A DNA stretch of 6,013 bases from Alphaproteobacteria bacterium (GTDB lineage Bacteria > Pseudomonadota > Alphaproteobacteria > Thalassobaculales > Thalassobaculaceae): NCBI GenBank assembly GCA_028822575.1, contig JAPKDN010000208.1, forward strand, positions 1 to 6,013, written 5' to 3'. The first letter of the stretch is position 1, and every line of letters starts with the position of its first letter. Both the position numbers and the translations under genes were made by a program. A model generated the notes under the pieces. That model was not told the origin of the DNA. It searched no databases and saw only the letters and a list, made by a program, of their open reading frames with translations. Of the stretch, positions 1 to 5,896 are shown piece by piece.

Positions 1-620
1 ACCCCTTCCTTGGTGGCTCGACTGGCATCGGTTGGGTAAACAAGACCCGGAGCCACGGTGTTGACGCGAATCCCCAACGGGCCAAGCTCGACCGCGAGAT
101 TTCGGCTGAATCCAATCAACGCGGCCTTCGCGGTCGTGTAGTCGTGATAGGGAATGCTGGGTCGGGCAACTAAATCGGTCGCGATGTTGATGATGGAGCC
201 TTCGGCGCGGGAGAGCATGTTTGGCAGGACCGCTTGGATCAGACCGTGGGCGGCTTTGACGGCGCCGTCGATCTGGCGTTGGTAGTCGGACCACTCCAAT
301 TCCCAATGCATCTTTCGGGTCTCTGGGTCGAATGAATAGGGATGAAAGGCGTTGTTCACCAATACGTCGATCTTGCCGAATTCCCCGAGGACCGCCTCGA
401 CAAGACAATCCACGGCTTTCCGGTCGGTGACATCGGCTTGAAAGGCGAGGGCGGCTCCCCCGTCCGCCTCGCAGGCCGACACGGTCGTATCGACGGCTTC
501 CCTGTTCTTTAGATAGTTGACCGCGACGGCGGCGCCCTCGGCCGCGAAGGCTTTCGCGATCGCGGCGCCGATGCCTCTGCTGGCGCCGGTGACGAGGATC
601 GTTTTGTTTTGGAAATTCAC
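1..620 (-). CDS. FabG-like short-chain dehydrogenase/reductase, C-terminus cut by window edge
   Basis: Cytoplasmic Rossmann-fold oxidoreductase of the SDR family; 206 residues are visible and the C-terminal part lies beyond the left edge. Seen: glycine motif TGASRGIG at residues 11-18, ADVTD at 62-66, NNA at 89-91, and active-site YTTAK with Tyr161 and Lys165. The end of the second strand (AVNYLKNR) has no acidic residue, which together with Arg15 favours NADP(H). Two catalytic positions deviate: the usual Ser, 13 residues before Tyr, is Thr148, and residues 106-130 contain no Asn, so the usual fourth catalytic residue is missing. The start is a GTG at 618-620, 5 bases after the binding-protein stop; a weak AGTAGG-like site overlaps that stop. 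It is the sixth gene of the TPP-riboswitch operon. Inferred role: reduce the aldehyde made by the LuxC-like enzyme to an alcohol. A ketone or another alcohol could equally be the substrate. Confidence 0.9.
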   Translation of the reverse strand, partial: MNFQNKTILVTGASRGIGAAIAKAFAAEGAAVAVNYLKNREAVDTTVSACEADGGAALAFQADVTDRKAVDCLVEAVLGEFGKIDVLVNNAFHPYSFDPETRKMHWELEWSDYQRQIDGAVKAAHGLIQAVLPNMLSRAEGSIINIATDLVARPSIPYHDYTTAKAALIGFSRNLAVELGPLGIRVNTVAPGLVYPTDASRATKEG

Positions 621-625
621 GACGC

Positions 626-1603
626 CTACTCGGGAAGCAGATCGGGTTTGATAACTTGGTTCATATCGAGCTTCGACTTGATCAGCCCGAGTTCCCGGAA
701 TGTGTCGGCGCCTTTTTGAAGCAGATCAACATCGAAGTGGCCGAGGCCTTTCATGGCGGTAGTCGCAGATTGAGCCGAGATATTGCGAATCTTGATGATC
801 TCAAGATTTACGCCTTCATTGCGCCCGTTAATCGACCGGGTGATTGCGATTTTCGCCGCTTCCTCGGGCTCGGCGATCATCCAGGCGGCACTATCGCGAT
901 AGGCGGCCAGGAAACGTCGGAGCAACGGCTTATTGGCTTGGTAGTAAGCCCGCGTGACGACGAACATGTCACTCGGCACATTGAGGCTGTCCTTGACGTT
1001 GATCACGTTGACATCGCCCAAGCCCTTGAGTTTGCCAACATATAGGCCGGTGTCGGTGGCGGCCGTTGCGTCGACCTGACCCTGGATGACGGGCGCGAAG
1101 TTCAAAAGTCCGGTGACCCGGATGGTGACATCCGCTTCGGTCAGGCCAACCTGATGCAGCAGCACTTGCAAGTTCTGCCGCGTGCCGCTCGAAAGGCTGT
1201 AAACACCGATGGTCTTGCCCTTCAAGTCCGCCGGTTTCGCGATACCCCTGCCTTTGGGCGCTACCACGTTGAAGACGTTCTGTGGGTAAATGTTGTAGAT
1301 CGCCACGAGGTCCTCGCCCTTGTCGAGCGCCTGATAGAATGACGCAGGGTCGGTGAACGCGACTTCCGCAGCCCCGGACAGCATATTGGTTATGGCCGAA
1401 CCGCCGCCCGCGCCGGGCACGTAGCCGAGCTCGATGCTATGGGCCTTGAAGAAACCCTTGTCGGGCTCGGCGAGCAAATTGGTTATTTCGCTGATCGGTT
1501 TGCTCCAGCCGGCAACGGATACCTTGTCGAGGGCCTGGGCGCCGGCTGGTGCCTGAATTATGGCGATGGTCGCCAGTAGGGTGCAGAGAGTTCTCAAGAT
1601 CAT
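626..1603 (-). CDS. Periplasmic substrate-binding protein, NMT1/ThiY/SsuA-like, of ABC importer
   Basis: Binding protein of 325 residues that would capture the ligand in the periplasm and hand it to the permease encoded just upstream. An N-terminal signal peptide is clear: hydrophobic stretch about 4-19, then APAGAQA with probable cleavage after residue 24; there is no lipobox cysteine. The mature part follows the NMT1/SsuA pattern: N-terminal KGFFKAHSIELGYV (49-62), glycine-rich turn GAGGG (64-68), DLKGKTIGVYSLSSGTR (126-142) opening the second lobe, then VIQGQVDAT (172-180). The mature protein has no cysteine, so the cysteine cluster of fungal THI5-type pyrimidine synthases is absent and it is not likely to be that enzyme. 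The start at 1601-1603 is preferred over 1639 because it gives the signal peptide and a strong Shine-Dalgarno. The family also binds sulfonates, nitrate and riboflavin; the thiamine-related ligand is inferred from the upstream TPP riboswitch. Confidence 0.92.
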   Translation of the reverse strand: MILRTLCTLLATIAIIQAPAGAQALDKVSVAGWSKPISEITNLLAEPDKGFFKAHSIELGYVPGAGGGSAITNMLSGAAEVAFTDPASFYQALDKGEDLVAIYNIYPQNVFNVVAPKGRGIAKPADLKGKTIGVYSLSSGTRQNLQVLLHQVGLTEADVTIRVTGLLNFAPVIQGQVDATAATDTGLYVGKLKGLGDVNVINVKDSLNVPSDMFVVTRAYYQANKPLLRRFLAAYRDSAAWMIAEPEEAAKIAITRSINGRNEGVNLEIIKIRNISAQSATTAMKGLGHFDVDLLQKGADTFRELGLIKSKLDMNQVIKPDLLPE

Positions 1604-1610
1604 AGCGTAT

Positions 1611-1616
1611 TTCCTC
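1611..1616 (-). promoter_or_regulatory. Ribosome binding site of the binding-protein gene
   Basis: GAGGAA on the minus strand, 7 bases before the ATG at 1601-1603 and overlapping the permease stop codon (TGA at 1615-1617). It is the best Shine-Dalgarno match noticed in the operon. It decides against the longer reading frame from 1639, whose first 12 residues would precede the signal peptide. Stronger initiation here fits the usual need for excess binding protein over permease. Confidence 0.75.
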
Positions 1617-2358
1617 AAGTGCGACCGCGAAGCAGCCATTTTTCCAATAGAATTGTCAGTTGATAGAACACCAACCCCATCACCGTGATGATGATGAACA
1701 GGGCGAACATCAGCGTTGTGTCCATCATCCCCTGTGCGGCGATGATGCTGGCGCCAAGACCGCGACTTCCGCCGATGAACTCACCCACGACGGCGCCAAC
1801 CAGAGCCAGCACGATCGCGACGCGCACTCCGGCCATGATGACCGGTAGACCCGTGGGTATTTTAAGGCGCAGCAAGGTTTGCACCCGCGTTGCGCCGAGC
1901 ATGCGAAACAGATCGCGCTTTTCCGGCGTCGCCGATTGCAAACCCGTAAGCGTGTTTTCCAACAGCGGAAAGAAGCAGATCAACGCGGTGATGATCACCG
2001 TCGACGTCATGCCAAAGCCGAACCAAATGATGAAAATTGGTCCCAAAGCCAATTTAGGTACGACCTGCGAGGCGAGAACATAGGGCCAAATGAGATGGCG
2101 CAAGGGTGTGAACTCGCCAAGCACGACACCAATCACGAAGCCGACCGCGCAGCCCACTGAAAAGCCGAGAGCTGTCTCGACCCCCGTCACCCAGATGTGT
2201 GGCCAGAGAAAACCGTCGGTCAAACCACTCCACAGAACCCCAAAAACTGCTGTTGGCGCCGGAACTACTAACGCCGAGATACCTGTCGTGCGGGTCCCGA
2301 CCTCCCATACGGCGACGATTATCGCGAAGAGACTGATCGAGAGTAATCGCGCGCGCAT
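1615..2358 (-). CDS. ABC importer permease (BPD_transp_1, ThiX/SsuC/TauC-like)
   Basis: Inner-membrane permease of 247 residues, a normal length for the SsuC/TauC/ThiX group; it would act as a homodimer. Hydrophobic segments are visible at about 5-20, 62-81, 95-114, 118-136, 172-194 and 215-238, consistent with six membrane helices. The cytoplasmic coupling loop with the EAA-type motif lies at about 144-174 (ATPEKRDLFRMLGA, then the KIPTGLP end). VPAPTAVF at 32-39 matches the family's post-helix-1 motif. The ATG at 2356-2358 shares one base with the ATPase stop (TGATG) and has GGAAG 7 bases upstream. A GTG one codon earlier, with a 4-base overlap, is possible but has poorer spacing. Start overlap with the ATPase gene and 11-base spacing to the binding-protein gene show one transport unit. 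Substrate inferred from context only. Confidence 0.93.
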   Translation of the reverse strand: MRARLLSISLFAIIVAVWEVGTRTTGISALVVPAPTAVFGVLWSGLTDGFLWPHIWVTGVETALGFSVGCAVGFVIGVVLGEFTPLRHLIWPYVLASQVVPKLALGPIFIIWFGFGMTSTVIITALICFFPLLENTLTGLQSATPEKRDLFRMLGATRVQTLLRLKIPTGLPVIMAGVRVAIVLALVGAVVGEFIGGSRGLGASIIAAQGMMDTTLMFALFIIITVMGLVFYQLTILLEKWLLRGRT

Positions 2359-3125
2359 CACGCCGCTTCCGATGCCGGCGTAGCCATGGCCGTCCGAATT
2401 TTACGGCAGGTGGCGTTGAAATCTGGATCATAACGCGTATCGGCGTTGCGGTGCCCCGTCAGCTTGATGGGTGTCGTGATAGACATCGCGCCGTCCTCCA
2501 TGACCGCGACGTGGTCACTTAGGTAAACTGCCTCAGCGATGTCGTGGGTAACGAACAGAACCGTTGAGTTTCGGAGTTTGGTTAGGCGAAGGAGGTCATC
2601 CTGTAATTCTTCTCGGGTGATGGCATCCAGCGCAGCGAAAGGTTCGTCCATGAGCAGCGCGGGAGGCGAGGTCACGAGCGCCCGGGCGAGAGCGGCGCGA
2701 CTTTGTTGCCCGCCAGAGAGTTGTCGGGGATAACGGACGGCATGCTGGTCTATACCCACGCGTTCTAGAAGCTCCATTGCCAACTCGCGGTCGGTCCGGG
2801 TCACGCCGCGGGCAAGAGAGATGGGCAGAAGGACATTTTCCAGAACCGTCAACCATTCCAACAACGATGGTGTTTGAAACACAAACCCAACATGACGAGA
2901 CGGCGCGTCAACCAGGACTCCACCGATATGAACGGCGCCAGAGGTTGGGGATAACAAACCGGCGGCGAGCTTTAGAAGTGTGGTTTTCCCGCAACCGCTG
3001 CGGCCGACCAGGCTGTGGAATTCCCCCGTCGGTATGATCCAATCGACATCTCGCACGACCGGCGGGGCGTCGCCATAGGTATAGCTCGCCCGTTCCATCG
3101 TGATGAAGGGAGCGTCAATCGGCAT
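2358..3125 (-). CDS. ABC importer ATP-binding protein (ThiZ/SsuB/TauB-like)
   Basis: Cytoplasmic ATPase that would power the adjacent permease; 255 residues from the chosen start, typical for the nitrate/sulfonate/HMP importer branch. Motifs in order: Walker A GRSGCGKT (41-48), Q-loop Gln84 in FVFQTPSLLEW, signature LSGGQ (136-140), Walker B LLMDEP (157-162), D-loop AALD (164-167) and H-loop His194 in FVTHDIAEAV. All catalytic residues are present, so the protein should be active. The reading frame is open to 3209, but the first 28 residues of that version lie inside the LuxC-like gene and look unlike an ABC N-terminus. The ATG at 3123-3125 places MPIDAPFITMERASYTYG at the N-terminus and gives an 11-base overlap with the LuxC-like gene, suggesting translational coupling. 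A later ATG at 3096-3098 would cut into the first strand. The close link to LuxE/LuxC-like genes is not usual for this family. Confidence 0.94.
   Translation of the reverse strand: MPIDAPFITMERASYTYGDAPPVVRDVDWIIPTGEFHSLVGRSGCGKTTLLKLAAGLLSPTSGAVHIGGVLVDAPSRHVGFVFQTPSLLEWLTVLENVLLPISLARGVTRTDRELAMELLERVGIDQHAVRYPRQLSGGQQSRAALARALVTSPPALLMDEPFAALDAITREELQDDLLRLTKLRNSTVLFVTHDIAEAVYLSDHVAVMEDGAMSITTPIKLTGHRNADTRYDPDFNATCRKIRTAMATPASEAA
2366..2370 (-). promoter_or_regulatory. Ribosome binding site of the permease gene
   Basis: GGAAG on the minus strand inside the end of the ATPase gene, 7 bases before the ATG at 2356-2358 but only 4 before the alternative GTG at 2359-2361. The spacing favours the ATG. 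Confidence 0.5.
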
Positions 3126-4554
3126 AGGGCGCCAATCCGTCCGCGGCTGCAACGGCACGACCTTCCATCTCGGTGATCCGGACCAGGTCAAGCAGGTTGA
3201 AACGGCCATCGTGGTGCCAGCCGGCTTCTGGCGCCGTCATATCGCCGAGCGCGGAAACCCGGGTGACGCCGACATCTCCAAGCGCGGCGGCAAGCGCGAA
3301 GAAATCCTTCGGAGGCGCCGCGAGGCCGACGGTCTGAAGAAACACCCTGTAGGGCATGACGAGATCTGGGACTTTCGCCAAGGAGTCAATGGCGACAACG
3401 CGGATTGCCCGGTTGAGACTACTCGGACGGAAGGATGCGTCATTGCCCTGGAACGCAACGCTCCAAGCGCCGGCCGTGTCTCCGACGATCCGGCCCCCTG
3501 GAATCATTTCCTCGGCGCTTCGCCACGAGGCGACACTGCTTGTTTCTGCCAGGGTCATCGGCCCTCGAGGAAATTTCCTTTCGTATGCTGCAAGCTCGGC
3601 CGCGACATAGCCGGAGAATTTTTCCGGCGGTATCGCGCCGTCCCTCTCGACGAAAACGACATGCGGCGCGAAGCAGCCCTGCTGGTTATATCGGACAACG
3701 TCATAGGCCACCAAACGAGCGGTGGCGGAAGCCTTGGCGGGGTCGAGCGCAACGGCAGATACCATGGCAAAACTGACTTTATGTCCATAGGCAAGGAACC
3801 GCGTCGTAATAGGCACTCGGCTCTGGATGGCCGCGAGAGACTCGTTGCGCCCGAACCCGAGCACCAAGTCCGCCTGGTTCAATAATGTGCTTTCTGGCTC
3901 CGCCTCGCCACCTTTCCACCAGACGATCGCGAGGCAGTCGGCCAAGTCTGGCTCCACCTCGGCGAGCAAATGGGCGAACCAACCAGCGAACATCGGCTCC
4001 GCGCTTGGGACCTTGCCGATATTTCCAGCCTTCACCAACAATCCGCAGACAAGACTCCAAAGCGGAAGGCCCGGCACGTTTCCAGCCCAAATATGCGCCA
4101 ATAAAGCAGGCCCATTAGCCTTTCCGTAGCCGCCCTTCGGCAGTGCTTGAAACCCGTCGAGGATCGCGGGGTTGGGGAAGTCCTCGGTCAAGAACCGTAA
4201 CAACTCCGGTTTTCTAAATGTCTTCAGATATCCGGTGAGACCTAGCCTCACCATTTCCCGATCAAACCCCGTGATGATGGGAAGCTGTTCCTCCATCTTG
4301 CGTCGGTACGGGTCCTGGCGATCCAGTAACCGCTCAATCGTTCGATCAATCGCATCGACAATGCGCGCGACCGGAAAGGTTTTTAGCCGCTCACGCGCCT
4401 TACCGCACACATGAGCTGAGAGCGCTTCGATTTCCCCCTTGCCGAGCACCGGCAGCAAAACCGTCAACCTGGAGCCGGCTCGGTCGAACCTACACTCTTC
4501 CCACTGTAGAGTGTCGGCATCGAGGCCAGGGAGATATCCCGCGCGTTCGGCCAT
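3115..4554 (-). CDS. LuxC-family acyl-CoA/acyl-protein reductase
   Basis: Probable NADPH-dependent reductase of 479 residues that takes an activated acyl group onto a cysteine and releases the aldehyde. The family (acyl-CoA reductase LuxC, related to aldehyde dehydrogenases) is recognised from HIWAGNVPGLPLWSLVCGL at 154-172, a cofactor-binding region, from VLGFGRNESL (231-240) with RFLAYGHKVSFAMV (252-265), and from YNQQGCFAPHVVFVE (289-303), where Cys293 is the likely acyl acceptor. The C-terminal GWHHDGRFNLLDLVR (445-459) is also family-like. Luminous-bacteria LuxC proteins are of similar length with the nucleophile in the same region. It starts 5 bases after the LuxE-like stop with only a weak ribosome site, so coupling is likely, and it overlaps the ATPase gene by 11 bases. 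No luciferase genes are present. In this TPP-riboswitch operon its substrate is inferred to be a thiamine-related carboxylate rather than a fatty acid, which the sequence cannot prove. Confidence 0.9.
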   Translation of the reverse strand: MAERAGYLPGLDADTLQWEECRFDRAGSRLTVLLPVLGKGEIEALSAHVCGKARERLKTFPVARIVDAIDRTIERLLDRQDPYRRKMEEQLPIITGFDREMVRLGLTGYLKTFRKPELLRFLTEDFPNPAILDGFQALPKGGYGKANGPALLAHIWAGNVPGLPLWSLVCGLLVKAGNIGKVPSAEPMFAGWFAHLLAEVEPDLADCLAIVWWKGGEAEPESTLLNQADLVLGFGRNESLAAIQSRVPITTRFLAYGHKVSFAMVSAVALDPAKASATARLVAYDVVRYNQQGCFAPHVVFVERDGAIPPEKFSGYVAAELAAYERKFPRGPMTLAETSSVASWRSAEEMIPGGRIVGDTAGAWSVAFQGNDASFRPSSLNRAIRVVAIDSLAKVPDLVMPYRVFLQTVGLAAPPKDFFALAAALGDVGVTRVSALGDMTAPEAGWHHDGRFNLLDLVRITEMEGRAVAAADGLAPYAD

Positions 4555-4559
4555 GGTTT

Positions 4560-5642
4560 TCAGGACGCCCCAGCGGTTTTCAGAAATTCGTCCATCGCCA
4601 TGGAACAGCCTTGGGCCTCCGCCCCCTCCGCGCGCCCCAACAACAAAAAACCATCATCGGTCTCGATCCCGGCATCCTCGGTCAGAATGGTCGTCACGAT
4701 GTTGAAATGCGCTAGATCGGTATGGGCCAGCACGCCGACGTCCCCTTTGGGCAAACTCACGCCCGTCAGCGGGTTCACGATGCGGGTTCTGATCCAATGC
4801 GGGCCTGATTTGACCGACGGGCAAACGGCGTTGCCGTTATCGTAAAACTGAGTGCTCAACTCCGTCATGCCGTACATGTTGATACAGAGGGCGCGCGGCA
4901 CGCCGAAGGTCTGGCTGAGCGCGTCATAGAACTCATCGAGATCCAATACGCGGGATTGCCCCTTGAAGCCGCCAGTATCAAGTATGCGGCTGCCGGCGGG
5001 AAGCTGCGCAGTCCGACCCAGGCGTTGCATTTCGTCGAGAGCATGGACAAGGCTGAAACTGGCGCCAAGCAAGGCATAGGGCTTTCCCGTCGCCTCGGCT
5101 TGGGCCAAATCATACTCAAGTCGCGAGAAATCGATGCCGCTCTCGCCAATCAAATGCGCGCTTCCGGGCGTTCCAAACGTCTCGACCGCCAGATTGAGAT
5201 AGTGCGCGAGGGAGGAGTTTGGCATCACCTCCACCGTAGGGAACAGGATACCCATGTCTATTTTCGCATGGCCGTTCATGAAACGCTCGGCGAAATTTCG
5301 ACGCATCGAGGCATCATAGACGGTGAGCGTTGGGTGGTAGCTTTTCCCTCGAAGTCCGCCTTGCGTCGTACCGCTGGTCATGAAGGTCGCAACGGTGCGG
5401 TTAACCTCACGGCAACTCAGATCAAGATTTTTAAAAGCGTTAATGGGAACTGGCGGGATGTCGCTCCAGTGTTTGACCGTGCGCGGTGTCTTGGCCCGAG
5501 CCCGCGCGAACTTGTTGAAGGGGCTATTGTTTTTGAACTGATAGGCGAAGAGGCGAAGCGCCTTTGTATTGAAGGAATCGTCGTCGACTAAATCGGACGC
5601 GATAAACTCCAAAAGCTCCGAGACGATTTGCTCTTCGGTCAT
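4560..5642 (-). CDS. LuxE-family acyl-protein synthetase (adenylating)
   Basis: First gene of the operon. LuxE-type enzymes use ATP to turn a carboxylic acid into an acyl-AMP, move the acyl group to their own C-terminal cysteine and pass it to LuxC. Seen in 360 residues: FMTSGTTQGG (87-96), the adenylate-forming P-loop; LDTGGFKGQSR (221-231), typical of LuxE; NMYGMTEL (255-262), the adenine-pocket motif; VLAHTDLAH (304-312); and LLGRAEGAEAQGCS (334-347), where Cys346 is the candidate acyl carrier. Length agrees with LuxE. The start at 5640-5642 is chosen because the frame upstream, open to 5777, runs through the TPP riboswitch and is not protein-like; GGAACGAG lies just before this ATG. Translation is probably repressed when TPP is bound. 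There is no luxD-like thioesterase nearby, so the acid would come from outside, through the importer, or from metabolism. A phenylacetate-CoA-ligase-like role is a less likely alternative. Confidence 0.9.
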   Translation of the reverse strand: MTEEQIVSELLEFIASDLVDDDSFNTKALRLFAYQFKNNSPFNKFARARAKTPRTVKHWSDIPPVPINAFKNLDLSCREVNRTVATFMTSGTTQGGLRGKSYHPTLTVYDASMRRNFAERFMNGHAKIDMGILFPTVEVMPNSSLAHYLNLAVETFGTPGSAHLIGESGIDFSRLEYDLAQAEATGKPYALLGASFSLVHALDEMQRLGRTAQLPAGSRILDTGGFKGQSRVLDLDEFYDALSQTFGVPRALCINMYGMTELSTQFYDNGNAVCPSVKSGPHWIRTRIVNPLTGVSLPKGDVGVLAHTDLAHFNIVTTILTEDAGIETDDGFLLLGRAEGAEAQGCSMAMDEFLKTAGAS

Positions 5643-5645
5643 CTG

Positions 5646-5664
5646 CTCGTTCCAAAGTCGGAAC
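5646..5664 (-). promoter_or_regulatory. Shine-Dalgarno-sequestering hairpin, riboswitch expression platform
   Basis: On the minus strand GTTCC (5660-5664) and GGAAC (5649-5653) form a perfect 5-bp stem with a 6-base loop. The second arm is the start of GGAACGAG (5646-5653), the only plausible ribosome binding site for the LuxE-like ATG at 5640-5642. The first arm belongs to CCCGGTTC (5661-5668), which is perfectly complementary over 8 bases to GAACCGGG in the aptamer (5726-5733). No run of U follows, so control is probably at translation, not termination. Confidence 0.65.
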
Positions 5665-5700
5665 CGGGGCAAGCTTTGAAGGCGACAGTTGGAGTGAGCA

Positions 5701-5860
5701 ATTCCCATTCCCTCCGCCGGCATAACCCGGTTCAGGTTCAAAGGGTCATCGCACCGGCGCTTATGCGCGAAAACCAATCAGGCCGTGAAATCAGGTTCTG
5801 ATCGTCTTCGCCAACACCTATCGATATCTCAGCCTCTGAGGCGAGGCTCCCCGCGGTTAG
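5701..5860 (-). promoter_or_regulatory. TPP riboswitch (THI box) aptamer
   Basis: Thiamine pyrophosphate-sensing RNA in the leader of the LuxE-like gene. On the minus strand the conserved parts follow in order: GGGGAGCC (5845-5852); a P3 hairpin, GCCTC (5843-5847) with GAGGC (5832-5836); the pyrimidine-binding CTGAGAT (5826-5832); ACCC (5743-5746) closing P2; GAACCTGA (5732-5739); the P5 arm CCGG, loop GTTATG, CCGG (5717-5730); and GGAGGGAA (5708-5715). These match the THI-box consensus nearly base for base. Between CTGAGAT and ACCC lie about 79 bases that can fold into an extra helix (5809-5817 with 5751-5759). P1 is not clear: ATTCTC (5866-5871) could pair with GGGAAT (5701-5706), but only if transcription starts upstream of it. 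TPP binding is expected to lower expression of the genes to the left. Confidence 0.95.
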
Positions 5861-5867
5861 CGACAGA

Positions 5868-5896
5868 GAATTAGCCTTACGAACCTTGAGCGTCAA
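5868..5896 (-). promoter_or_regulatory. Candidate sigma-70-type promoter of the operon
   Basis: TTGACG (minus strand, 5891-5896) matches the -35 consensus well and is followed after 17 bases by TAATTC (5868-5873), a poor -10 match. Transcription would begin near 5861, just before the aptamer. The position is right, but the -10 match is weak and the true start could differ. Confidence 0.4.

Noticed and set aside
1604..1639. Upstream extension of the binding-protein gene
   Set aside because: It would put 12 charged residues before a good signal peptide, and the strong GAGGAA site fits the ATG at 1601-1603.
3126..3209. Upstream extension of the ATPase gene
   Set aside because: The extra 28 residues lie inside the LuxC-like gene and do not resemble an ABC N-terminus; ATG 3123-3125 gives a normal protein.
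3100..3885. Plus-strand open frame of 261 codons antisense to the LuxC-like gene
   Set aside because: It is arginine- and glycine-rich without recognisable motifs and lies wholly opposite well-supported minus-strand genes with complete family motifs; it is a shadow of GC-rich codon use.
4956..5591. Plus-strand open frame of 211 codons opposite the LuxE-like gene
   Set aside because: No family features, and the opposite strand encodes all LuxE motifs in order.
3115..5642. A bioluminescence (lux) operon
   Set aside because: LuxE and LuxC relatives are present, but luxA, luxB and luxD are not, and the neighbours are an importer and an SDR under a TPP riboswitch. Homologues of the reductase pair also occur in non-luminous bacteria.
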